In this document: piece by piece, positions 18,022-25,144 of the stretch
How the letters are laid out: every line of letters starts with the position of its first letter
Numbering within the stretch: the stretch's first letter is position 1
DNA from: JAVBME01 sp031552765
Lineage (GTDB): Bacteria; Bacillota; Negativicutes; Acidaminococcales; JAISLQ01
Assembly (NCBI GenBank): GCA_031552765.1
Contig: JAVBME010000019.1
Coordinates: 10,933-74,932, forward strand
Direction: 5' to 3'
DNA: 64,000 bases
Position numbers and translations under genes: made by a program
Notes under the pieces: generated by a model
The model's database searches: none
What the model was told of the DNA's origin: nothing
Seen by the model: the letters and a program-made list of their open reading frames with translations, nothing else

Positions 18022-18141
18022 TGCGGGCGATAAGGCGCCCTATACGGCGTTGCTCGCGCTTTTTTTGCTTGACGTACCTTTTAGTACTCCTTCGCTGCAA
18101 AAATCACTCGCGCCACCGTCTTTGACACCTTCTTGCCCGCA
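18022..18141. repeat. 120-base structured intergenic element with terminal inverted repeats
   Basis: The element starts with TGCGGGC (18022-18028) and ends with its exact reverse complement GCCCGCA (18135-18141). Inside are further paired pieces, including a hairpin around GTACCTTTTAGTAC, and the outer half ACGGCG/CGCCACCGT. It has no open frame of note and lies between tRNA-Gly and tRNA-Asp. I recall similar intergenic sequences in related firmicutes, but no copy number can be given from this window, where only this copy was seen. Confidence 0.5.
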
Positions 18142-18231
18142 TCTTTTTGTAGACTTACATTAAGATGTTAGCTAATTAGGCATCTTTCTGCAAATTTTGT
18201 TTTAGGCACAAATTAGAACTTTGTGTTATAC

Positions 18232-18308
18232 TGGCGACCCGGATGGGACTCGAACCCACGACCTCCGCCGTGACAGGGCGGCATTCTAACCAACTAAACT
18301 ACCGGGCC
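18232..18308 (-). tRNA. tRNA-Asp (GTC)
   Basis: Minus-strand cloverleaf: acceptor GGCCCGG with CCGGGTC, D arm TAGTTTAGTTGGTTA, anticodon stem CCGCC with loop CTGTCAC (anticodon GTC), T loop TTCGAGT, discriminator G and encoded CCA. First tRNA of the minus-strand group in transcription order. Confidence 0.95.
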
Positions 18309-18456
18309 GCGTAGGTTGTGGGCTATTAGCCCGTCCAGATTAAAATTTTAGCATAGGAATAAAGTTTTTACAAGTGTTTTTTGTTTTTGGCTTGTTAAAG
18401 AGGATTTGACGCTTGTTTGTCGTATATATCTTACATGTTATTTGTAGGAGGACAAG

Positions 18457-19077
18457 ATGCCGAGTAAGGAGATATGGCTGGAGGGAGAGCGGTTTTTGCG
18501 GGCGGCTGATGCGCGCCTGGTACCGCTTTTTGATAGATATGGTCCTTGTACGCTGGAGCCGGTTTCGCCGGAGGAGTATTTTTCCACTCTGGTGCGCGGG
18601 ATACTTTCTCAGCAGGTAGCGCCTGCTGTAGGGACGGAGTTTTACCGCTCGTTTACCGCTTGCTTTGGCGAGGCGCCTGCCCCGGCGGCGCTGGCGGAGG
18701 TTCAGGCGGCGCAGCTGGCGGCTTGCGGTTTTTCCCTGCAAAAGGCGGAGTATATAAAAGACCTGGCCGCGGCGGTGGCGGCAGGGAAAGTGGATTTTGG
18801 CAGCTTCGCCGCTATGGCGGATGGAGCTATCGTCAAGCAGCTTACGGAGGTAAAAGGCGTTGGCCGTTGGACGGCGGAGATATTCCTCATTTTGGCGCTT
18901 GGCCGGCCGGATGTGCTGCCGGCGGAGGATTTTGGGCTGAAAAAGGCGATGAAGGAGTTTTTGCAGTTGCCGGCGCTGCCGCAAAAGCGCAGTGAGGTGG
19001 CGTCGCTGGCGGAGCAGTGGCAGCCCTGGCGCAGTCTGGCTACCTGGTATTTTTGGCAGTATTTTGCCGGTTTATAG
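18457..19077 (+). CDS. DNA-3-methyladenine glycosylase, AlkA-like HhH-GPD family
   Basis: A 206-residue base-excision repair glycosylase. It carries a helix-hairpin-helix (LTEVKGVGRWTAEIFLILAL) followed by GRPDVLPAEDFGLKKA, where the Asp is the expected catalytic residue of the HhH-GPD family. An upstream segment RGILSQQVAP corresponds to the usual ILSQQLS motif. It is shorter than E. coli AlkA and lacks that enzyme's extra N-terminal domain. RBS TAGGAGG precedes ATG 18457. Confidence 0.9.
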   Translation: MPSKEIWLEGERFLRAADARLVPLFDRYGPCTLEPVSPEEYFSTLVRGILSQQVAPAVGTEFYRSFTACFGEAPAPAALAEVQAAQLAACGFSLQKAEYIKDLAAAVAAGKVDFGSFAAMADGAIVKQLTEVKGVGRWTAEIFLILALGRPDVLPAEDFGLKKAMKEFLQLPALPQKRSEVASLAEQWQPWRSLATWYFWQYFAGL

Positions 19078-19106
19078 ATAGCTACTTATTTTGGAGGGGA
19101 GCCAAT

Positions 19107-19634
19107 ATGGTAGTTGAAAGTAAAAAGACGCCGGAGTTTAAATATATGCCGGATCCTCTGGCGGCCGGGGTCTTTAAGCGCGGCAAGAAGGTGGAGTGCG
19201 ACTGTTGCGGTAAAAAGACCGGCGTGTATTATGATGGCGGCGTGTATTGCGAGGAAGAGGTGCTTTACCTGTGTCCGTATTGCATAGAGAGCGGTTTGGC
19301 GGCGGAAGAGTTTGACGCCGAGTTCCAGCAGGATACCTGCAATGACAAAGGGGTGCCCGTGGAAAACCGCGAGGAACTGATGCGCCGTACTCCCGGGTAT
19401 GATAGCTGGCAGGGGAGCAATTGGCCGGCGCATTGCCGCGATTATTGCGCGTTCATCGCTTATGTCGGCTGGGCCGAACTGGAGGCGCTGGGAATAGCCG
19501 CTACTGTGGAGAATGTGAGCGATATGGATATTGAGCATTTACGCGCTCATATGGAGAATAAGGGCCATTTGCAGGGGTATTTGTTTCGGTGTTTGCAGTG
19601 CGGGAAATATTGCCTGCAGGCGGATTGTGATTAG
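19107..19634 (+). CDS. CbrC family protein (UPF0167)
   Basis: A 175-residue protein with Cys pairs in CDCCGKKTG, LCPYCIESG and FRCLQCGKYCLQADCD, the pattern of the CbrC/UPF0167 family, first noticed for colicin E2 tolerance in E. coli. Biochemical function is unknown; the Cys pattern suggests zinc binding. Start ATG 19107 has GGAGGGG nine bases upstream. Its stop overlaps the stop of the convergent gene that ends at 19631. Confidence 0.85.
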   Translation: MVVESKKTPEFKYMPDPLAAGVFKRGKKVECDCCGKKTGVYYDGGVYCEEEVLYLCPYCIESGLAAEEFDAEFQQDTCNDKGVPVENREELMRRTPGYDSWQGSNWPAHCRDYCAFIAYVGWAELEALGIAATVENVSDMDIEHLRAHMENKGHLQGYLFRCLQCGKYCLQADCD

Positions 19635-19849
19635 CAGGTGAGTACCAGTGTACCGGCCGTTATCAAAAGGGCGCCAAGGGCGGTTTTGACGGTGAACGGC
19701 TCGTTTAATACCAGCCAGGCCAGTATGACGATTACCACGGTGCGGATGGCTGTGGCGAGGCTGGATGAGACATTTTCGATGCCGATCTTGGCCAGGACGG
19801 AGGTAAGGGCGGCAAAGACGGCCGAGAGCATAGCGTATACTATCCACAT
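19631..19849 (-). pseudogene. EamA-type transporter with internal in-frame deletion
   Basis: A 72-residue reading frame. Its first half (LSAVFAALTSVLAKIGIENV, then ATAIRTVVIVILAW) matches the start of the single-domain EamA carriers, and its end (LNEPFTVKTALGALLITAGTLVL) matches their last helix. Family members of this type are about 140 residues, so roughly 65 residues (three helices) between the two halves appear to be missing without a frame change. It is probably a remnant, although two or three helices could still insert in the membrane. Confidence 0.7.
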
Positions 19850-19896
19850 GGCGAAGTCTCCTTGTAAATATATTTCTTTTATATTGTAATAAAATC

Positions 19897-19917
19897 CCTG
19901 CTTCCGGCAGGTTTTTT
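19897..19917 (+). terminator. Small intrinsic terminator
   Basis: Stem CCTGC with GCAGG around a five-base loop, followed by six T. It is oriented for plus-strand transcripts and would end read-through from the glycosylase/CbrC pair. The surrounding stretch 19850-20156 is A+T rich, has no open frame, and also holds the palindrome at 20064-20080. Confidence 0.6.
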
Positions 19918-20063
19918 ATTTATTTGTATATTTGTGTCGATGTTATTGTTTTTTTAGGAAGATAATGATAGTTAGCGCATTATTTGTGCGAATTAATAGA
20001 TTTTAACTTATTTATGGGCGTAATTTTATCAGAAAACGGAGTATACTAAATGCATTATTAGAG

Positions 20064-20080
20064 TTATAATTAAACTATAA
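20064..20080. promoter_or_regulatory. Palindrome upstream of the encapsulin operon, possible Fur-family operator
   Basis: The sequence TTATAATTAAACTATAA has matching ends (TTATA and TATAA) and loosely resembles the TTATAAT-N-ATTATAA box of PerR, with mismatches in the right half. It is 77 bases upstream of the first gene of an iron-storage operon, where iron or peroxide control would be expected. The assignment is tentative. Confidence 0.35.
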
Positions 20081-20156
20081 GTACCAAAAACTGCTTTTGT
20101 TTTACTGTCAAGAAGGTAAAGGAGCAGTACAGGTAGGCAATAAGGAGGAGTGTGTG

Positions 20157-20333
20157 ATGGCTGAAGAGAAAAAAGAAGTAAAGAAAGAGGCCGACTTGCC
20201 GCTTTTACACGAGGTCAATCTGATCAAACCGGCCAATGTCAAAGAACAGGCTGTAAAGGTAGACAGTAAAGAGGAAAAACATCAGGACGACGATATTATT
20301 TGCTCGGCCGATTTTAGCGACGGCTGCAAATAA
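20157..20333 (+). CDS. Small charged protein of unknown function, first gene of the encapsulin operon
   Basis: A 58-residue protein, not recognised. The N-terminal half is rich in Lys and Glu, the middle has LLHEVNLIKPANV, and the end is acidic with two Cys (IICSADFSDGCK). No signal peptide or helix long enough for a membrane. It has a strong site AAGGAGG eight bases before ATG 20157 and lies 44 bases before the ferritin-like cargo gene. It carries no obvious encapsulin targeting tail. A role as a regulator, iron donor or electron carrier partner is possible but not shown. Confidence 0.7.
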   Translation: MAEEKKEVKKEADLPLLHEVNLIKPANVKEQAVKVDSKEEKHQDDDIICSADFSDGCK

Positions 20334-20377
20334 AAAAGGAATAAAGCTTTGCACCAACCAATAAAGGAGGACACGTA

Positions 20378-20737
20378 ATGAGCTATTATGAACCCTATTC
20401 AGAGCTTTCCACTAAAGCGCGCGACATAGGCAAGGTCATCACCAGCCTGCGCGAAGAACTCGAGGCGATCGATTATTACAACCAAAGGGCGGATGTGACC
20501 AGAGACGCTACTGTGGCGGCGCTGATGATACACAACCGCGACGAGGAGATCGAGCATGCCGCGATGCTGGTCGAGTGGCTGAGGAGAAATGTCCCGGAGT
20601 TTGACAAAGAACTTCGCCAGTACTTGTTTACCGAGGGCGACCTTATTTCCGTCGAGGCCGGCGCGACCGAAGGGGATGCAACGGAGCGCGCGGCCGATAC
20701 GCCGGTGTCTTTGGGGATTGGTTCACTTAAGAAGTAA
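20378..20737 (+). CDS. Encapsulated ferritin-like protein (EncFtn), encapsulin cargo
   Basis: A 119-residue ferroxidase. The helices carry EELEAIDYYNQR and NRDEEIEHAAML, which supply the Glu and Glu-x-x-His ligands of the EncFtn dimer iron site. EncFtn oxidises Fe(II) but cannot store it alone and needs the encapsulin shell. The C-terminal SLGIGSLKK matches the cargo-loading peptide that binds the inside of encapsulin shells, separated from the helical domain by a flexible linker. RBS AAAGGAGG precedes ATG 20378. Confidence 0.95.
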   Translation: MSYYEPYSELSTKARDIGKVITSLREELEAIDYYNQRADVTRDATVAALMIHNRDEEIEHAAMLVEWLRRNVPEFDKELRQYLFTEGDLISVEAGATEGDATERAADTPVSLGIGSLKK

Positions 20738-20771
20738 TTGATAATGCAGTGGATAAAAAGGAGGATTTGAC

Positions 20772-21578
20772 ATGAGTTTATTTGGACGCAATCTTGCTCC
20801 GGTAAGCAAGGAAGCACTGGCTGAGATAGATGCCCAAGCGGCGCGCAGCATTTGCGCACAGCTTTCAGTACGGCGTTTTGCCGATGTAAAAGGGCCTCAC
20901 GGCCTGGAGTATTCCGCGGTGCCGCTTGGACGTATGGAAGTGGAAAACAGCGTTGCCAAAGATGTATGCGCGGGCGTGCGTGCGGTGCTGCCGCTTATCG
21001 AGTCGCGGATAGCTTTTGAGCTGGCGGCCTGGGAGATGCACGATATCGACCGCGGCGCGAAGGACCCTGATTTTGCCGCCTTGGAAGCGGCCGCGATAAA
21101 GATCGCCGCTTTTGAAGAAAACGTTTTATATAACGGGCACAAAAAAGCCGGTGTAAAAGGGCTTATTGCTGCCTGCGAGAATAAACCGGTGCCTGTTATG
21201 GCCAAAGAACCGGAAAAATTCCTCAGTACGCTGGAGGCGACTGTTTGCGATCTAAAGACCAGGGCCGGCGTTTGCGGTCCCTATGCTCTGGTGGGCGGCA
21301 GGAAACTGCACGAAGCTTTGGGCAAGTTTACCGACGGCCTGACTCTCTATAAAGCGGTCAAAAAATATACTTCTGTGGAAGAGATAATCTATAGCCCGCA
21401 TTATGATGGCGCCATGCTGGTTTCTACCCGCGGCGGCGATATCGAGCTGAGCGTAGGTTTTGACTATACTGTCGGCTATAGCGGCAGAAAAGGCGCTATG
21501 CTGGAGTTCTTTATCGGTGAGTCCTTTACTTTGCAGGTGATAGAACCGAGGGCGTATGTGCCGCTGGTATTGAAATAA
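20772..21578 (+). CDS. Encapsulin shell protein (family 1, HK97 fold)
   Basis: A 268-residue shell protomer that assembles into a hollow protein cage. The start LFGRNLAPVSKEALAEID and the later segments EYSAVPLGRM, VRAVLPLIESRIAFEL and FIGESFTLQVIEPRAYVPL are typical of linocin M18/encapsulin proteins. It follows the cargo gene by 34 bases behind AAAAAGGAGG. With the cargo it should form an iron-mineralising nanocompartment in the cytoplasm. Confidence 0.96.
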   Translation: MSLFGRNLAPVSKEALAEIDAQAARSICAQLSVRRFADVKGPHGLEYSAVPLGRMEVENSVAKDVCAGVRAVLPLIESRIAFELAAWEMHDIDRGAKDPDFAALEAAAIKIAAFEENVLYNGHKKAGVKGLIAACENKPVPVMAKEPEKFLSTLEATVCDLKTRAGVCGPYALVGGRKLHEALGKFTDGLTLYKAVKKYTSVEEIIYSPHYDGAMLVSTRGGDIELSVGFDYTVGYSGRKGAMLEFFIGESFTLQVIEPRAYVPLVLK

Positions 21579-21600
21579 ACAATAAAAATCCTGGCCGGTA

Positions 21601-21663
21601 TTGAACTGCACCCCTTTCGTTTTTCAGTGTATTACACTGTCTAACTTTTGGGGTGCAGTTCAA
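21601..21663. mobile_element. 63-base IS3-like mini-element (remnant or MITE)
   Basis: The ends are a perfect 14-base inverted repeat, TTGAACTGCACCCC and GGGGTGCAGTTCAA. On the minus strand the repeat continues as CCCCAAAAGTTAGAC, a form familiar from ends of IS150/IS3-type elements. Only 35 bases lie between the repeats, with an inner short palindrome CAGTGTATTACACTG, so all coding sequence is gone. The rest of the gap 21579-21893 holds no gene, only A+T-rich sequence and the terminator after it. Confidence 0.6.
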
Positions 21664-21821
21664 AACTTGTTTTTTCAAATTAATCCATTATTTCATGTTG
21701 TTATTGCTGGATGATTAAAGATACGACAAGTAAAGGCATGGTGATTTTCTGCGTTTATTATTGCAGAGGTTGCAGGGTTTAGTAAGCCGCATAAAAAATA
21801 TTGTTAAAAAACTAGTTGAGA

Positions 21822-21880
21822 AAACATCCCTGCCTGGCTTTTTACCTATTTATTAGGTGAAAAGCCAGGCAGGGATGTTT
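21822..21880. terminator. Long bidirectional hairpin terminator
   Basis: A near-perfect stem of about 21 pairs (AAACATCCCTGCCTGGCTTTT with its complement) around a loop from about 21844 to 21859. It lies between the encapsulin operon and the convergent gene ending at 21894. Confidence 0.85.
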
Positions 21881-21893
21881 ATATGTATATAAG

Positions 21894-22223
21894 TCAGTGG
21901 CTATCTATATATTTGTAGTGCAGCCTTTTTATTTTTTCTTTAGGCGACAGCGCCCAATCAACAAGGTTTTTTATCAGCCGTGGCGCTGCCTGCTGTCCCT
22001 TTATCGGTGTTTCTATCCATTGCCATTGCAGCCCGGCTTCCGGCAGGTCGGAAAATTCGCTGCCTTTGACGATGATGAGGTCGCTGCCCAGGAGATAGCC
22101 GATGTGGAATTTTCTGTCGGGTGAAATTATATCCAAAAAAGTATGGCCGGGCAAAAATTTATCATCTTGCCGAATAGACCAGTAGAAGGTACGCCTGTTA
22201 ACGACTATTTCCTGCTTATTCAT
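21894..22223 (-). CDS. Hypothetical cytoplasmic protein
   Basis: A 109-residue protein that I do not recognise. It has no signal peptide or membrane helix. It contains several aromatic and hydrophobic strands (RRTFYWSIRQDD, FHIGYLLGSDLIIV) and a basic C-terminus, which suggests a compact alpha/beta domain. I chose ATG 22223 over the upstream GTG 22238 because GGGAAAGG stands just before it. It ends at a shared terminator. The 265 bases upstream hold no visible gene. Confidence 0.6.
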   Translation of the reverse strand: MNKQEIVVNRRTFYWSIRQDDKFLPGHTFLDIISPDRKFHIGYLLGSDLIIVKGSEFSDLPEAGLQWQWIETPIKGQQAAPRLIKNLVDWALSPKEKIKRLHYKYIDSH

Positions 22224-22488
22224 TGTTGCCTTTCCCACAATATTTATTTTTATACACTGAGTAGATAAATATTACATTATTTGCCGGTTTGGGTAAAGTG
22301 GGGTTTTGCGGAGAAAAAAGGCGTAAAATCATTTATTGGGCTGATTTGCAGGTAATATGACGCCAGATAGTATATTGCCGGGCAATTTATCTGTTTTTTA
22401 AAGATCAGCTGTTTGTCTCTTGCATGTTTTATGGATTAATTTAGTGGGAAAAAGCCGTTGTGGGCAAAGTTTAGAGATGTTAACCCAT

Positions 22489-22998
22489 TCACAAGTCGGC
22501 AGTAAATATTACATAGCGTCCAGAGCGGGCGGCGAGGCTATAGAATTTTTTCAGATCGAGGAACCATTTGTAACTATAGTTTAAGTCTTCAAATCCTAGG
22601 TTGTATTCATAGTCGTCTATCTGGATGTTAGCATATCCCTGCTTAAAGTCTTCTTCGCTAAAATCTTCAAGAGCGGCGGAGATATCGGCTACCTGGGCGG
22701 GAGTTTTCAGGCTGATGAGGTAGTCATCGTTGGCCTCCCCGCCAATCAGGAGCTCGCCGGCCAATATGGCGTGGTTGAGTGGGTATTCGCCGTTTTCCCA
22801 TAAGAGCTGGCCATCGGTGAGGACGCGGTGGATGGCGTCCCAGGCTTTGTCGGTTTGGGCAAGATAACTGGACTCTTGCTCGAAAAAATAGTCTTCTATT
22901 TCATCCATGATAAAGTCCGCGCGTTCGTCGCGCGGCAGTTTTATTAGTTTTTGCGCTGTTTTTGCATTTATGGCAAAATGTACGCCGCGTCCGGCCAT
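22489..22998 (-). CDS. DUF1877 (YfbM-like) family protein
   Basis: A 169-residue soluble protein. The segment TDKAWDAIHRVLTDG corresponds to the conserved Lys-Ala-Trp-x-x-Ile-His block of the YfbM/DUF1877 family, followed by an AILAGELL segment. Function is unknown. It begins two bases after the stop of the exported protein encoded at 23001-23951, so the two are one transcription unit. Confidence 0.7.
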   Translation of the reverse strand: MAGRGVHFAINAKTAQKLIKLPRDERADFIMDEIEDYFFEQESSYLAQTDKAWDAIHRVLTDGQLLWENGEYPLNHAILAGELLIGGEANDDYLISLKTPAQVADISAALEDFSEEDFKQGYANIQIDDYEYNLGFEDLNYSYKWFLDLKKFYSLAARSGRYVIFTADL

Positions 22999-23000
22999 AG

Positions 23001-23951
23001 TTATTCTCCTTTATTGTCGGCAGTTCTTTTTTCCATATAAATGGCGGTTGAGGTAAAAAAGAGCAGGTTTTCATCGTAATAAAAGATAATGGTAGTTTTT
23101 TTCCCATCCCAGTAGTATTCCTGGCTGCCGTTCTGCATACGTTTTTGGGCGGGCAGGCCGTACTGTTTGACCAGTTGGTCGTAAAGCTTTGCTGCATCTT
23201 GTTTTTTGCAGTAGGCGTAAACAGAGAAAAGCTGTTCCCGCCAGAAGTTATAGGACAGTTTATCCAGTGTCAGCCCGAAAAAGTCTTTGCTGTCGTTTTC
23301 TATAATATAGTTGCCGCTGGTGTCTGCGTTAAGCTTTAGACTGTCCTGCTGCATTTGCGGCATGGTCATTCCCCAGGCAAGGTTTCTAAAGCCGTCCGGC
23401 TGGTTGGGGTAAGAAGGCGGTTGTTTGGGCGACGTCTTTTTGCTTTCCGTCATTTCTTTTGCCAGGGCTATGCTGTGGAAATAGAGCGCGCCTGCCTTAT
23501 CGGCGCGGAAGTAATCCATCCTTATTTGCGTATCGCCGACGGTCCACTCCTGGCGTTCCGCCTGGTTGGCGGCAGTGTATTGTTTTTTTGGCAGGCCGAA
23601 ATTCGCGACGAATTTGTTATAGAGCGTCTGGAAGGCGTCGGCGTTTTTTTCGCCATTGAAATATGCCCGCACGGCGCCGAATTTGCCGTCCCAAAACAGG
23701 TAAGTACAGCCTGAAAGCTCTATATTATACAAAGATTTTTTATCGCCGGGCAGGGTATAGATGAATAATTTGCCTGGCCGGTCATATTCTCTTTCCTCTA
23801 GTGTGGGCATGGTTTCTTTTGCTTGCCGCCATTTTATGCCCAAAACGCCGTCTGCCGCAACAGGCTGTTCGATAATACGGATACTTTTGGCTTGCGAGAC
23901 GGGCAAGCAAAGGGCGAAGGTAAATAATAACAGGAAGAATACTTTTTTCAT
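23001..23951 (-). CDS. Exported protein with two tandem copies of one domain
   Basis: A 316-residue protein with a signal peptide (MKKVFFLLLFTFALCLPVSQA). The mature part consists of two related domains of about 130 residues. Both start with a Gly-x-x-x-Trp-x-x-x-x-x-x-Met pattern (GIKWRQAKETMP and NLAWGMTMPQMQ), contain a Leu-Tyr-x-x-x-Val-x-x-(Phe/Tyr)-Gly-Leu-Pro segment (LYNKFVANFGLP and LYDQLVKQYGLP), and end in a Tyr-rich strand. The LYDQLVxxYGLP pattern is common in exported firmicute proteins of unknown role. I start at ATG 23951 to keep a normal signal peptide. Confidence 0.75.
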   Translation of the reverse strand: MKKVFFLLLFTFALCLPVSQAKSIRIIEQPVAADGVLGIKWRQAKETMPTLEEREYDRPGKLFIYTLPGDKKSLYNIELSGCTYLFWDGKFGAVRAYFNGEKNADAFQTLYNKFVANFGLPKKQYTAANQAERQEWTVGDTQIRMDYFRADKAGALYFHSIALAKEMTESKKTSPKQPPSYPNQPDGFRNLAWGMTMPQMQQDSLKLNADTSGNYIIENDSKDFFGLTLDKLSYNFWREQLFSVYAYCKKQDAAKLYDQLVKQYGLPAQKRMQNGSQEYYWDGKKTTIIFYYDENLLFFTSTAIYMEKRTADNKGE

Positions 23952-24035
23952 ATGAAACCGCCTTTCGGAAAGTTTACCTGACGTAACAGGACACAGCAAT
24001 ATTTTATCACAGCAGGCCGGCGCGGTAAATACAAA

Positions 24036-24068
24036 CCCCGCTCAGCGCTTTTTGAGCGTCCGGCGGGG
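24036..24068 (-). terminator. Imperfect hairpin, possible terminator
   Basis: CGCTCA and TGAGCG pair inside a longer G+C-rich hairpin just after the gene ending at 24078. On the minus strand a T-rich run follows it. The stem has an asymmetric bulge, so strength is uncertain. Confidence 0.4.
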
Positions 24069-24077
24069 CTGTCTGGT

Positions 24078-24686
24078 TTATTTGGTTGCCGCAGCTTCTG
24101 TTATGGGGACAGTGACATGGTTTTTAAAGGTTTTGAGGAGGGTTTTGGTAGCGCTGCGTGGGCGTTTGGGGGTGCCGCTGTCGATAAAGTCCACGTATAT
24201 GTAGTCCTTTTTGTCCGGGGAAAGAGTCCTGGTGTCTGCGCGCAGCACAAGGTTCTTGCTTTTGTGGCTGCCGGCGGCGTTAAGTGAGAAGGTGGAGATG
24301 TAGACGATCGTGGTGAGCGGGGCGTTTATTTTTTCGCTGTAAGAATATATTTCATCTTTTTTCATATCCAACTGGTTGATACTGGGTTCTTTAGGTTTGT
24401 TGGCGGCCAGGATGCTCCCGGCCAGCAAGAAAACGCCCTGCTGCTGCGCTTTGAGTTCGTCCGTATAAAAAAAGGTATTGAATTCTTCCTGGGGGAAGTA
24501 GTCCTTCATGGCCAATTCCACTTTTCCCATGAGGCCGGAGTCGGCGTTCAGCGTGGGGTCGGCGACTACTACGATGATATTGTGTTTGGGCGGCGTGCGT
24601 TTAGCCATTTCGTCTTCTATCGGCATAGCCAAGGCCTGTGTGGAAAAAGAAAGCAGTAAAGATACGAGCAACAACAGTTTTTTCAT
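24078..24686 (-). CDS. Exported hypothetical protein
   Basis: A 202-residue protein with a clear signal peptide (MKKLLLLVSLLLSFSTQALA). The mature part has an alpha/beta appearance, with HNIIVVVADPTLN as an early strand and later strands LTTIVYIST and YIYVDFIDS. I do not recognise the family. It may be an envelope-stress or lipoprotein-like factor, but no motif supports a function. It is preceded by the small membrane protein gene on the same strand. Confidence 0.65.
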   Translation of the reverse strand: MKKLLLLVSLLLSFSTQALAMPIEDEMAKRTPPKHNIIVVVADPTLNADSGLMGKVELAMKDYFPQEEFNTFFYTDELKAQQQGVFLLAGSILAANKPKEPSINQLDMKKDEIYSYSEKINAPLTTIVYISTFSLNAAGSHKSKNLVLRADTRTLSPDKKDYIYVDFIDSGTPKRPRSATKTLLKTFKNHVTVPITEAAATK

Positions 24687-24725
24687 AGGTGAAATACCCC
24701 CTTATAGCGGCTTACCGCGTGATGG

Positions 24726-24971
24726 TCATCTGTCAAGGTAGTGTTTTGAATATTTACGCAGGATTTTTTCTTCTTCTTCAGGTGTCGGGAACAGCGGGTC
24801 GAATTCTATCCCCAGGCATTTTACGGAAAACAGGTAAGTAAGATAGATAACAAATATGCCGCCTAATAGTGGTATGAGGCATTTTGGCGCAAAAAAAGCG
24901 ACAGCCGCAATAATTAAAGCTAAGACGGCCAGTGAAAAAAATATGGCTTTTTTTAATAACTCTTTTTCCAC
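24726..24971 (-). CDS. Small membrane protein with two helices
   Basis: An 81-residue protein with two hydrophobic helices (about residues 8-29 and 33-52) and a charged C-terminal tail (PEEEEKILRKYSKHYL). Not recognised. I chose the GTG at 24971 because AGGAGGG stands seven bases before it; upstream ATG at 25010 has no site. Probably in one unit with the exported protein encoded next on the same strand. Confidence 0.6.
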   Translation of the reverse strand: MEKELLKKAIFFSLAVLALIIAAVAFFAPKCLIPLLGGIFVIYLTYLFSVKCLGIEFDPLFPTPEEEEKILRKYSKHYLDR

Positions 24972-25144
24972 CTCTATCCCTCCTTGCTTACTATGCAACC
25001 ATTTTAACACATAAATTATAACATATTCTTTATTACGTTACAATTATTCAAGCAAAATTGTATATTAATCATGACAAACTAGAGGAAAATAATGCTTTTT
25101 GTGGAATATGTAAAAATAATATATTGGATCGGTGAGGTAAGGCC

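Noticed and set aside
17862..18308. Possible CRISPR-like array in the tRNA region
   Set aside because: The repeated-looking blocks are three different tRNAs and one structured element, with no regular spacers.
22239..22488. Intergenic stretch searched for riboswitch or small RNA
   Set aside because: Only A+T-rich sequence without a convincing stem, tail or open frame was seen.
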